DNA of 46,752 nucleotides from Acidobacteriaceae bacterium (GTDB taxonomy: Bacteria > Acidobacteriota > Terriglobia > Bryobacterales > Bryobacteraceae): assembly GCA_019233755.1 (NCBI GenBank), contig JAFAMD010000070.1, forward strand, positions 1 to 46,752, written 5' to 3'. Below are positions 17,673 to 26,252 of this stretch, piece by piece (the first letter of the stretch is position 1; each line of letters opens with the position of its first letter). A program made the position numbers and the translations under genes. The notes beneath the pieces were generated by a model. That model ran no database searches and had not been told where the DNA came from. It saw nothing but the letters and a program-made list of their open reading frames with translations.

Positions 17673-18251
17673 ATGGTCCTTTCTGACGTTGACATTCGCC
17701 GTTATATCGAACAAGGCAAGATCCGCATTTCTCCACAACTGCCTCCGGAGCAGTTCGGAAGCTGTTCGGTGGATTTCCGGCTTGGCGCCGAGTTCAGCGT
17801 ATTCGAGCACAGCCGGCACGCTTACATCGATGTTCGCGAAAAAGGCGCCATTCAGGACATCATGCGCACCATACGGGTGAAGGCGGGCGAACCGTTTATT
17901 TTGCAACCGCGCGAGTTCGCGCTGGCGATCACAGAAGAATCACTCGAACTCGACGATGACGTGCTGGGCAGATTGGAAGGCCGCTCGAGCCTGGGGCGCA
18001 TCGGCATCATCGTGCACGGGACTGCGGGATTGTTCGACCCAGGATGGCGCGGGAAGGCCACCCTGGAACTGAGCAATCTCGGAATCATGCCGGTGGCGCT
18101 GTATCCGGGCATGCGCATCTGCTCGTTCACGTTTGAGCAGCTTTCCTCGCCGGTGTCCGTGCCGTATTACAAGAAGGCTGGAAACAAGTACGCGGGGCAG
18201 ACCCAGCCTTTAGCCAGCCGGCTGACAGCGGAAACGAACGAGAACAAGTAG
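17673..18251 (+). CDS. dcd: dCTP deaminase (Dcd), possibly bifunctional type
   Basis: The 192-residue trimeric-dUTPase-fold enzyme converts dCTP to dUTP. The start MVLSDVDIRRYIEQGKI matches the conserved Dcd N-terminus, so the ATG at 17673 is chosen over the upstream GTG at 17646. Core motifs are GRSSLGRIGIIVHGTAG and FDPGWRGKATLELSNLG, with the catalytic Glu in LEL. The HGTAG segment and the tail GNKYAGQTQPLASR resemble the bifunctional deaminase/dUTPase forms (M. tuberculosis, Methanocaldococcus) more than E. coli Dcd. Its stop TAG touches the stop of the convergent dut gene. With dut and thyX it supplies dTMP. Confidence 0.92.
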   Translation: MVLSDVDIRRYIEQGKIRISPQLPPEQFGSCSVDFRLGAEFSVFEHSRHAYIDVREKGAIQDIMRTIRVKAGEPFILQPREFALAITEESLELDDDVLGRLEGRSSLGRIGIIVHGTAGLFDPGWRGKATLELSNLGIMPVALYPGMRICSFTFEQLSSPVSVPYYKKAGNKYAGQTQPLASRLTAETNENK

Positions 18252-18683
18252 CTACCGGCCGGAGGAGCCGAAGCCGCCGTTGCCGCGCACCGAGTCAGCA
18301 AGCTCGCTCTCGTGCCATTCCACCGCTTCATACTTCGCGACCACCATCTGGGCGATGCGGTCGCCAGGGTGAACCTCATAAGGCGTTTTGCCGAGGTTGA
18401 GCAGGATGACTTTCAGCTCGCCCCGGTAGCCTGGGTCGATGGTCGCGGGCGAATTGGGCAAAGTGATGGCGTGCTTCAGGGCGAGGCCGCTGCGCGGGCG
18501 GATTTGCACTTCATAGCCGCCGGGGATTTCGAGGGCGAGACCGGTGGAAACGGCCTGCGGGATGCCTGGTTCCAACACCGCTCCGGAGAGGGAACGAACA
18601 TCCATTCCGGCGTCTTCTGCGGGGCCGTGGGCGTACTCGGGAAGGCAGGCCTCAGGGTGGAGCTTCTTGATACGGATTTGCAT
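18252..18683 (-). CDS. dut: dUTP diphosphatase (trimeric dUTPase)
   Basis: The 143-residue enzyme hydrolyses dUTP to dUMP and diphosphate. All five trimeric dUTPase motifs are intact: AEDAGMDVRS (I), PRSGLALKH (II), ATIDPGYRGELKVILLN (III, with the catalytic Asp), GDRIAQMVVAKYE (IV) and RGNGGFGSSGR (V, which closes over the substrate). It converges on dcd with zero intergenic bases and diverges from thyX across 26 bp that hold a perfect palindrome. Confidence 0.95.
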   Translation of the reverse strand: MQIRIKKLHPEACLPEYAHGPAEDAGMDVRSLSGAVLEPGIPQAVSTGLALEIPGGYEVQIRPRSGLALKHAITLPNSPATIDPGYRGELKVILLNLGKTPYEVHPGDRIAQMVVAKYEAVEWHESELADSVRGNGGFGSSGR

Positions 18684-18690
18684 TCTGAAT

Positions 18691-18705
18691 CCGCTATGAT
18701 AGCGG
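18691..18705. promoter_or_regulatory. Perfect palindrome with opposed -10-like boxes between dut and thyX
   Basis: CCGCTAT (18691-18697), G, ATAGCGG (18699-18705) is a perfect 7+1+7 inverted repeat in the 26 bp between divergent dut and thyX. The centre reads TATGAT on the plus strand and TATCAT on the minus strand, each one base from TATAAT. Each is placed about 10-12 bases from the start codon it points toward, which would give very short or no leaders. No good -35 box is visible for either direction. It may be a shared operator or overlapping divergent promoter. Confidence 0.45.
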
Positions 18706-18709
18706 CTTC

Positions 18710-20161
18710 ATGTCCGGACTCCCTGCTGCAGAGAGTGCGACGGCGAAACGAGTGTTAGCCGTAGCGCCCATGCCCCCCGAAAAACTCGCATATGCACTCG
18801 CGCGGTATAGCCGATCGCCCGATTCCATTCGCGATTCGGTGGAGTGGGTGCGCACGCACGATTCGGCGAAATTCCTGGAAAGCTTCTACTTCCAGTACGG
18901 TCATGCGTCCATTGCGGACCTGGGCCACGTCACAATCTGCTTTGAGGGCGTATCTGAGATTGCGGCTACCGAGATCGAAGACGAGCAGCTTTGGGACGGG
19001 CAGGCGCGGAGCTCGCGGTACCAGGATTTTTCGAAGTCGGGTGTGATTGTGCCGCCGGAGCTGACGGCGCAGGAGCGCGCCATTTATCTTCACGCCGCAG
19101 AGCAAATGCTGGACGCTTACACGGAAGTTCAAAAGCGGGCGTTCACGCAATTGCAACAGGATTTGCCGCGACCGGCGGAGATGAAAGAGGACGCCTACAG
19201 ACGCAATCTTGCGGCCAGGGCGTTTGACGTTGCACGATACCTGCTGCCGTTCGGGATACCGACCGGGGTGGGGCAGGTGACGAGCATCCGGACGCTGGAG
19301 AAGCAGATCGCGCGGCTGAAGGCATCTGAGTTTCAGGAGGCGCGCGAGATCGGAGAGGAGCTTGGGCAGGCCTGCGCCCAGGCGCCGGATTGCGTGTGGG
19401 ACGCAGCCATGAGCGAGCCGGTAGCGCCGACGCTGGCACGGCATGCCGAAGCGGAAGAGTATCCTCGCCAGATGCGCGCGGACTTGACCGAGTGGGCGAA
19501 GCAGCATCTTCCGCCGCCGGAGCGGCGTACCGTTCCCGATGTGGATCTGACAGAGGCCACGGACCACGTCGCGGACCTCTGCGCTACGCTGCTCTATCCG
19601 GTTACGGAGCGGCCCTATGGCGAGCTATACGAGATGGCGCAGAGCTGGGCAAGCGCCAAGCAGCAGGACCTGCTGAGCGTGGCATTGCAGGGGCGAGCGC
19701 GGAGGGATGAGCTGCCCCGGCATTTTCGCAGTGCTCCGTTTGTGCTGGACATCGTGATGGATATCGGCGCGTACCGCGACCTGCACCGGCACCGGCGATG
19801 CCAGCAGTTCCGGCAGCAGTACACGAATACGCTTGGGTACGAGACGCCCGACTTGGTGGCGAAATGCGGTGCGGGACGTATCTACGCCGATGCGCTGAGG
19901 GCGGCCGATGAGGCGATTGCGAAGCTGCCGCAACCGGCGGCGCAGTATCTGCTGCCGTTTGCAGCGCGGTCGCGATTCCTCTTCAAGCTCGATTTTGCGG
20001 AGCTGGAGTATATTGCGCGCCTGCGCAGCGGCGTAAAGGGACACTTCTCTTATCGCAAGGTGGCGTGGGAGATGAAGCAGGCCCTGGAGCGGCTGGACCC
20101 GATGTTGGGAGAACTGGTGCAGGCGACGCCGCCCTGGATCGAGGATCCGCTTAAGCGATAG
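18710..20161 (+). CDS. thyX: FAD-dependent thymidylate synthase, double-length ThyX
   Basis: ThyX methylates dUMP to dTMP using methylene-tetrahydrofolate, NADPH and FAD. Usual ThyX proteins are about 210-260 residues; this one is 483 and looks like two ThyX halves in tandem. The first half has YFQYGHASIADLGHVTICFEG (about residues 63-83) and RSSRYQDFS (about 99-107), but no RHR. The second half has DLHRHRRCQQFRQQYT (about 356-371), a variant of the ThyX signature RHRxxSxxxxSxR in which the serines are replaced. A terminal ThyX-like helix LFKLDFAELEYIARLRSG follows. Such long forms occur in several phyla. It may work as a pseudo-dimer. Confidence 0.85.
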   Translation: MSGLPAAESATAKRVLAVAPMPPEKLAYALARYSRSPDSIRDSVEWVRTHDSAKFLESFYFQYGHASIADLGHVTICFEGVSEIAATEIEDEQLWDGQARSSRYQDFSKSGVIVPPELTAQERAIYLHAAEQMLDAYTEVQKRAFTQLQQDLPRPAEMKEDAYRRNLAARAFDVARYLLPFGIPTGVGQVTSIRTLEKQIARLKASEFQEAREIGEELGQACAQAPDCVWDAAMSEPVAPTLARHAEAEEYPRQMRADLTEWAKQHLPPPERRTVPDVDLTEATDHVADLCATLLYPVTERPYGELYEMAQSWASAKQQDLLSVALQGRARRDELPRHFRSAPFVLDIVMDIGAYRDLHRHRRCQQFRQQYTNTLGYETPDLVAKCGAGRIYADALRAADEAIAKLPQPAAQYLLPFAARSRFLFKLDFAELEYIARLRSGVKGHFSYRKVAWEMKQALERLDPMLGELVQATPPWIEDPLKR

Positions 20162-20238
20162 TTACGCGGAGCGGACAGCAAACGGAACACGCTTCGCTGC
20201 CGCCTAAGCTCGTCAATAGTGAGATTCCAGGCTCGGGT

Positions 20239-20748
20239 ATGCAGATTATTCCCGCCTCCTACGACGACTTGCCCGAAGTCGCCCAGATTCACGTCAACTC
20301 TTGGAAGCAAACGTGTGTTGGCCAAGTGCCTCAAGCCCACCTCGACAATCTTAATTTGGCTTCGCGGTTGCGGGCTTGGCAGGAACAATTCGCGACTCGC
20401 GATGTCTCTGGCTTGCTCATTGCGAGAGTAGATAACACAGCGGCAGGATTTGTTTGCTTCGGCCCCGCTCGTGACAGAGATCGACAGGACTGGCGGGAGA
20501 TCTACGCGATTTATGTGCTCAAGGAGCACTGGGGCCGCGGCATCGGCTACAGTCTGCACAACAACGCAGGTGCTGGCCTTCGAGAACAAAGGCTTTCAAA
20601 AGCCTATCTATGGGTGCTCGATACGAACCATTTGGCCATTGCCGCGTATCAACGATGGGGCGGTGTGGTTCAAGCAGACCGACTGAAGGACGATGTAATT
20701 GGCGGTCAGCCGGTGAAGGAAGTTTCGGTTCTGTTTAACTTAACGTAA
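20239..20748 (+). CDS. GNAT-family N-acetyltransferase
   Basis: The 169-residue protein fits a single GNAT domain. The acetyl-CoA-binding motif A region is IYAIYVLKEHWGRGIGYSLHN (about residues 88-108), with the Q/RxxGxG/A pattern met by HWGRGIG. Motif B follows in YLWVLDTNHLAIAAYQRWGGV, where the AxxxYxxxGF pattern is nearly kept. The acceptor is unknown; small-molecule or protein N-acetylation is typical. It converges on the response-regulator pseudogene. Confidence 0.85.
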   Translation: MQIIPASYDDLPEVAQIHVNSWKQTCVGQVPQAHLDNLNLASRLRAWQEQFATRDVSGLLIARVDNTAAGFVCFGPARDRDRQDWREIYAIYVLKEHWGRGIGYSLHNNAGAGLREQRLSKAYLWVLDTNHLAIAAYQRWGGVVQADRLKDDVIGGQPVKEVSVLFNLT

Positions 20749-20800
20749 TGCTGGAGGCCGATGAAAGCTTCTGGCCACGTGCGCCGGGGTCACCCGAGGT

Positions 20801-21495
20801 TCAGGATCTGCTTGAAGGTGCCGCGCTCCTTTTCTGGATTTTCTCCTGCAGCAGCATGAGGGCCTGAATCAACGGCTGCTCTCCGGCGAAATCGATCTTC
20901 CCGCGAAGCCGCTTGATGTACTCTTCGACCAGCTTCGAGAACGGGTCGTAGGTTTCATCCCACACGCGCTCGGATATAGCCTCGCGGCCCAGAATCGTAT
21001 CGGAATCGCGCGCAAGGCATTCCAGGAGGGCATATTCCTTCGCGGTCAGCCGGACAAATTGCCCACCTCGCGTCACGGTCTTCGATCGCGTCTCGATTTC
21101 GAGCGTATCAATCGGGATTACCGGGTATGTACCACTGGCTTTCTTCTCAGCAATGCTCGTACCCGCGCGAGGAGTTCGCCGAAGTCAAATGGCTTTATCA
21201 GGTAATCGTCGGCGCCGAGATCCAAGCCTTTGATCCGATCCTCTGTCGAACTGCTAGCGGCCAGCATCAGAATAGGCGTCTGGACACCGTTTTCGCGCAA
21301 TTCACGGCAAACCGTCCAGCCGTCGGCGCCGGGAAGCCGTATATCCAGGACTATCAGGTCGTAGATGTGAGAAAGTGCCTTTTCCATCGCCGACGGACCG
21401 TCGGCATTTGTATCGACGGCATACGCCTGGTGGCGCAACCCCTTTGCGATCTCGCGGGAAACGTCTTCCTCGTCTTCCACTAGAAGTAGTCTCAA
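20801..21495 (-). pseudogene. OmpR/PhoB-type response regulator, frameshifted and missing its C-terminal wing
   Basis: The receiver part (21495 down to 21118) starts MRLLLVEDEEDVSREIAKGL and has the acidic pair, the phospho-acceptor Asp in LIVLDIRLPGADGW, and the Lys in DDYLIKPFDFGELL. It ends at a stop after RRKPVVHTR. The DNA-binding part continues in another frame from IPIDTLEIETRSKTVTRGGQ through LTAKEYALLECLARDSDTIL to YIKRLRGKIDFAGEQPLIQ. A single missing base near 21110-21120 explains the break. After PLIQ the expected VRGxGY wing is replaced by unrelated residues. The conserved Thr of the receiver switch is also Ala (LMLAASS). No sensor kinase gene is nearby. Confidence 0.8.
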
Positions 21496-21556
21496 GTGGA
21501 TCTACGCCCAGGTCCGTCCCGCTCGCTCAACGGAAGATAAACGCCGGGTGGGGCAT

Positions 21557-22891
21557 TCAGCCTGCCGGGACTTCTGCCGGGCGCTCATGGGCTGTGCTCA
21601 ACGGCTTGGATCCTTTGAACCCGTAATATGCGATGTAGCAGTAGCAAAGTACCGGAATAATGAATGCATGGTGAATGCCGATGTGATCCGCCAGCACCCC
21701 CTGGATTTCCGGGATGATGGCTCCGCCCACAATGGCGGCCACAAGCAAACCCGAACCTTCGCCGGTCAGAGCGCCAAGCCCCGCGATGCCCAGGGTGAAT
21801 ATGCTCGGGAACATCACTGAGTTGAACAGTCCGACGAAAATGATGGCCCACATCGCCATATGCCCGAAGCTGAGCATTGATGTGATTACCAGCCCGCACG
21901 CCATGATTGCGACGAAGCCCAGCAGCGTTCCCGTCTTCACCTTGCGCAGCACGGCTGACCCGATGAAACGGCCGATCATGGCGAACATCCAGTAGAACGA
22001 TACGTACCGGGCCGCGGTCTTCTCTGACATAGCCCCGATGTTGGGCTGGCTGAAATAATTGACGAGGAAGCTGCCGATCGAAACTTCCGCGCCGACGTAC
22101 ACGAAAATACCCACCACGCCCAGAATGAGATGCCGGTGCTTCCACAGTATGGCCGTGCGGCTGGCGTGCGGACCGGCGGCTTCCTTTGCGTCCTGCGCTG
22201 AGGAGATTTCCGGCAGCTTGTACATTGCAATTACAAGGGCAAGCAACATCAGCGTTCCGGCAATCAGCATGTACGGAAACTTCACGGTTGCCGCTTCGTG
22301 CAGCCGGTACGATTGCAAGGCTTCGGGCGACATCTTCCGGACCTGATCAATCGCCACCGCCGCAGTGCTCAGGATCAGAACACTGCCGAAGTACGGCGCT
22401 ACTGTGGTTCCCAAGGAGTTGAATGCCTGCGTCAGGTTCAACCGGCTGGATGCCTTATCAGGCGAGCCCAGCACGGAAACATACGCATTAGCCGAGACCT
22501 GCAGTGCCGTCATGCCTGCCGCCACGATGATGAGCGCAGTAAGGAAGAACGGAAAGGACGGTACGCTGGCTGCCGGCAGAAACAGCCAGGCCCCAAGCGC
22601 CATGGTCAGCAGCCCGATCACCATCGTGCGCTTGTACCCCAGCCACTCCACGATCCTGCCCGCGGGTAGTGCAAATACGAAGTAGCCGGAAAAGAAAGCG
22701 AACTGAACAAGCATTCCCTGCGCGTAATTCAGATCAAAAATGTTCTTCAGATGCGGAATGAGGATGTCGTTCAGGCAGGTGATAAACCCCCACATAAAGA
22801 AGAGCGTGGTGACAATTGTCATCGCTCCGGTGTTGCTTGTTGCGGTGCCGGTTGCTGTGACCGTTGAGGTGCTGACGTTGGTAACTGCCAT
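21557..22891 (-). CDS. Sugar:H+ symporter, FucP/GluP type (major facilitator superfamily)
   Basis: The 444-residue protein has about twelve hydrophobic segments. The first carries the FucP-family motif FFMWGFITCLNDILIPHLK near residues 31-49, and the loop after the second has RIVEWLGYKRTM, a variant of the MFS GxxxD(R/K)xGxR motif. Further family-like segments are SANAYVSVLGSPDKASSRLN and LTQAFNSLGTTVAP. Homologues import L-fucose, glucose, galactose or similar sugars with protons; the substrate cannot be read from sequence. The Thr/Ser-rich N-terminal 24 residues are unusual. The response-regulator pseudogene lies 61 bp downstream. Confidence 0.9.
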   Translation of the reverse strand: MAVTNVSTSTVTATGTATSNTGAMTIVTTLFFMWGFITCLNDILIPHLKNIFDLNYAQGMLVQFAFFSGYFVFALPAGRIVEWLGYKRTMVIGLLTMALGAWLFLPAASVPSFPFFLTALIIVAAGMTALQVSANAYVSVLGSPDKASSRLNLTQAFNSLGTTVAPYFGSVLILSTAAVAIDQVRKMSPEALQSYRLHEAATVKFPYMLIAGTLMLLALVIAMYKLPEISSAQDAKEAAGPHASRTAILWKHRHLILGVVGIFVYVGAEVSIGSFLVNYFSQPNIGAMSEKTAARYVSFYWMFAMIGRFIGSAVLRKVKTGTLLGFVAIMACGLVITSMLSFGHMAMWAIIFVGLFNSVMFPSIFTLGIAGLGALTGEGSGLLVAAIVGGAIIPEIQGVLADHIGIHHAFIIPVLCYCYIAYYGFKGSKPLSTAHERPAEVPAG

Positions 22892-22959
22892 ACGTTATGG
22901 GCGGTGCGGCCCTGCTTCCCTTCGAAAGTCTCTTACCCGTAATGTACTTCTATTGCGGC

Positions 22960-25900
22960 CTACTCGTGCGTGCCTGCGTGTGGGAGCGTAATCTGCTGCA
23001 GATTGGCGGCCTTTAATTCAGTATTCAGCTTTAGCAAATCCACCGTCTTGATCACCTTCCAGGTTGCCATCAATGCGGACAATTTCTTCCGCTCGTCGGT
23101 AACCGCCGCGACCTCCTGGCTGGTGGGCGCCACGTCAGCGTCCTGCAACATCTGCAGCAGCGTCCTCAGCGATCCGGAAACTCTATTCAGCGTCTCAGGA
23201 CCTGTCCAGGCAGCCCTTCCGCCGCCTCCGAATTTAGGCGGAATCGTCCCTTCCAACTCTCCCGCTTTCTCCTCGAGCGCTGCTGCGGCCTTGGCCGCCG
23301 GGCCTTGCGCCCCGCTTGCCGTCAACTCATGCAATTGCTTCCTCAACGCTTTCAATTCGTCGATTGTTTCCAGGCTAGCCCTGAGATCATCGTAGAGTTC
23401 TTTTGACAAGGTGAATTGCTGCCGCAACCCCGCTTCCGTGGTTTCTACTCGCGGATCTTTTACCACAGTTAGCGGCTGCGAGTAGCTTTTTCCATCCGCC
23501 GTCAGCTTCACCGTGTAATCGCCTGTCATCACCCATGGTGCATCCGGTTCCGGAGGTGTATCGTGGACTACCGCTGTCATTGGATACTCCGCCTCGCCTC
23601 CCAACCCGGGCAGCGGCGGATAGTGCATGTCCCAAAGGAACCGGTGCATGCCGGCCTCAGCTGATAGTGTCTGAGGGGGGCGCACCCAATATTGGGGAAT
23701 ATCCAGCTTCGGATTGATCGGCTTAACCGGGTCCGTGCTTGAATACCGCCGCACCAGCTTGCCGTCTGCATCGAAGACTTCCAATAACACTGGTCCGTTC
23801 GCCGCCGAACCTAAGTAGTAGTCAACAATCGCCCCGTCCGGCGGATTTTTTCCGGCCGGCTCATCCGGCGGCAGTGGCGTATCCGTGTTCGTATTCCACC
23901 GCACCCGCGTGGCCGTTTCCGGCCGGAACAAGAACGCGCTCGCCTGGGTCATGCCGGCATTCACCTGCCGGAGCGGCGTGATATCGTCCAGAACCCAGAA
24001 TCCGCGCCCATGTGTCGCCGCGACGAGATCATCATTCTTCACCAGCAAATCGCGAATCGAAGTCGCCGGCATGTTCAGCCGCAGCGGCTGCCAATGGTCG
24101 CCGTCGTCAAACGAAACATATACCTCGCGCTCGCTTCCGGCGAACAGCAAGCCTTTGCGCTTGGGATCCTCGCGCACGACATTCACCGGCGCGCCGACTG
24201 CAAGGCCATTCGTAATCTCGGTCCAAGTCTTGCCGGCGTCATGCGTTCGCAGAATGTGCGGCCGCAGGTCGTCCAACCGGAGCGTGTTGATTGCCGCATA
24301 GGCCGTATCGCGGTCAAAATGACCGGCGTCGATGATCGAAACTTTATTCCACGCGCTCAATTGCGGGGGCGTCACGTTCGTCCAATGCTGCCCCCCATCC
24401 GCCGTTACCTGAATGAGTCCGTCGTCGGTGCCCGCCCAAATAAGGTTTACGTCCAGCGGCGACGGCGCCAGCGCATACACCACGCCGCGCTGGGTTGCTT
24501 GCACTTCGTCGCGATATTTGCCCGCGCTTTCCGGCACGTTCCAGGTCTTACGCGTCAAATCCGGGCTGATCTGCTGCCACGACTCTCCCCCATCGAGCGT
24601 CTTCCAGACCGTATTCGCACCGAAGTAGAGGATATGCGGATCTACCGGCGAGAACGCAATCGGCGCCGTTCGCACCACCCGATAGTCGCTGCTGCGGAGA
24701 GGCTTCGGTCCCACCTGCGCCGTTTGCCCCGTGCGCCGGTCATACCGGCTCAGCTTTCCTCCGTAAACGACGTCCGGGTTCAGGGGGTCCGGCACGGCAT
24801 ACCCATACTCTTCGGCGCCCACCGGATGCCAATCTCGAAAGGTGATCTCGCCGTCGTTGCCGCGCGTTGCCACGCATGCCGATCCGCTCTCCTGCTGCCC
24901 GCTGCAGACCCGATAGGGAAATGCGTTGTCTGCGTTCACGTGGTACATCTGAGCGGTCGGCTGGTTGTACCAGGAACTCCAAGTCTCGCCGCCGTTAACG
25001 GTCACAATGGCGCCTTGATCGCTCACAATCAGCAGGACCTGCGGATTATTCGGATTGATCCAGATGCTTTGGTAATCATCGCCGCCGGGTGCTCCGCGAA
25101 TGCCCGTCCATGTCTTGCCGCCGTCGACGGATTTCCACGTCACTACGCTCGCGCTGTATACGATATCCGGGTTCTTCGGGTCCACCGCCGGAACGGGTGC
25201 ATCGCCCCCGCCTATGCGTGCCGCCGGCCGCTCGTCATCCGTGATCTTTCTCCAACCGGCGCCCGCATCATCCGAGCGATAAATGGCCACCGAATCTTTG
25301 CTTGCTACTGCGGCGTAAAGACGGTTCGGATCGCTTGGCGCAATAGCAAGGTTCGCCTGCACCACGGCATTGCCATCTCCCGGCAAGCCTTGCGTCAGCT
25401 TCTTCCAGGTTTTGCCGCCGTCGGTTGATTTGAAGATGCCTCCACCTGTGCCGCTCCATTCCGCGTTCTCCCAGGGGCCCTGTCTTGCTTCCCACAGACA
25501 TGCATAGACAACGTTCGGATCGTTGGGATCCATCTCCACATCGTTTGCACCAGTGTTCTCGTCTTTGTAGAGGACCTTCTCGAATGTTTGGCCGCCATCG
25601 GTCGACCGAAAAACACCGCGCTCCGCATTGGGTCCGTATGGATGACCCAGAACGGCAACAAACAGCCGGTTCGAATCGTGCGGGTCCACTGCGATATGCG
25701 GAATCTGCTGCCCGTCACGTAGGCCCAGATGTGTCCACGTCTTGCCCGCATCGAGAGACTTGTAGATGCCATCCCCCGTTGAAAGGTCCGGCCGCTGCAA
25801 TCCCTCGCCGCTGCCCACGTAGATAGTGTTCGGTTCCGAAGCCGCGACCGCAATCGCCCCAATGGAGCCTGTCGGCTCATGATCGAAAATCGGGTTCCAA

Positions 25901-26124
25901 GTCCGCCCGTAGTCGTTGCTTTTCCACACGCCGCCATTCACCGCGCCGATATAGAAGACATTGGGCTGGCTCGGAACTCCCGACAATGCGCGGGTGCGTC
26001 CTCCGCGGTACGGCCCGATCTCGCGCCACCGCATGTCAGCGAACAGCTTCGGGTCCAGTGACTGCGCTCCGCAAATGAACGGCGCCAATGTCGCGAGTGC
26101 GGCAAGCGCGCCCTTGTTTCTCAC
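22960..26124 (-). CDS. Large secreted BNR-repeat, VPS10/sortilin-like protein
   Basis: The protein is 1,054 residues from the GTG at 26124, which has a perfect AGGAGG six bases upstream (26136-26131) and is followed by a signal peptide (ALAALATLAPFICGAQS). An open frame extends further upstream but lacks both signals. At least ten Asp-box (BNR) motifs of the S-x-D-x-G-x-T-W type are spread along about residues 60-750, for example SNDYGRTW, SLDAGKTW, STDGGKTW, SVDGGKTW and THDAGKTW, which fold into beta-propellers. The last 300 residues form a different region with a Lys/Leu-rich helical part. It is a common acidobacterial type annotated as glycosyl hydrolase or sortilin; no catalytic residues can be assigned. 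Confidence 0.88.
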   Translation of the reverse strand: MRNKGALAALATLAPFICGAQSLDPKLFADMRWREIGPYRGGRTRALSGVPSQPNVFYIGAVNGGVWKSNDYGRTWNPIFDHEPTGSIGAIAVAASEPNTIYVGSGEGLQRPDLSTGDGIYKSLDAGKTWTHLGLRDGQQIPHIAVDPHDSNRLFVAVLGHPYGPNAERGVFRSTDGGQTFEKVLYKDENTGANDVEMDPNDPNVVYACLWEARQGPWENAEWSGTGGGIFKSTDGGKTWKKLTQGLPGDGNAVVQANLAIAPSDPNRLYAAVASKDSVAIYRSDDAGAGWRKITDDERPAARIGGGDAPVPAVDPKNPDIVYSASVVTWKSVDGGKTWTGIRGAPGGDDYQSIWINPNNPQVLLIVSDQGAIVTVNGGETWSSWYNQPTAQMYHVNADNAFPYRVCSGQQESGSACVATRGNDGEITFRDWHPVGAEEYGYAVPDPLNPDVVYGGKLSRYDRRTGQTAQVGPKPLRSSDYRVVRTAPIAFSPVDPHILYFGANTVWKTLDGGESWQQISPDLTRKTWNVPESAGKYRDEVQATQRGVVYALAPSPLDVNLIWAGTDDGLIQVTADGGQHWTNVTPPQLSAWNKVSIIDAGHFDRDTAYAAINTLRLDDLRPHILRTHDAGKTWTEITNGLAVGAPVNVVREDPKRKGLLFAGSEREVYVSFDDGDHWQPLRLNMPATSIRDLLVKNDDLVAATHGRGFWVLDDITPLRQVNAGMTQASAFLFRPETATRVRWNTNTDTPLPPDEPAGKNPPDGAIVDYYLGSAANGPVLLEVFDADGKLVRRYSSTDPVKPINPKLDIPQYWVRPPQTLSAEAGMHRFLWDMHYPPLPGLGGEAEYPMTAVVHDTPPEPDAPWVMTGDYTVKLTADGKSYSQPLTVVKDPRVETTEAGLRQQFTLSKELYDDLRASLETIDELKALRKQLHELTASGAQGPAAKAAAALEEKAGELEGTIPPKFGGGGRAAWTGPETLNRVSGSLRTLLQMLQDADVAPTSQEVAAVTDERKKLSALMATWKVIKTVDLLKLNTELKAANLQQITLPHAGTHE

Positions 26125-26252
26125 CAAATCCCTCCTCTTCAATGCTTTCAGGAACCTAGAAGTATAACCATATCCGTGCCCCCGAACAGCAGGAAACCTT
26201 TCTCGGGATGCCGTGTCACTCAAGTAGACGGGATCGAAAAGTTGAACCTGCA

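Noticed and set aside
21105..21125. Programmed -1 frameshift in the response regulator
   Set aside because: No slippery heptamer or downstream structure is visible, and the C-terminus is also lost, so a pseudogene fits better.
24010..25428. Plus-strand open frame of 472 codons over the BNR gene
   Set aside because: The opposite strand encodes an ordered series of Asp-box repeats; the plus-strand translation is Arg-rich with no motif.
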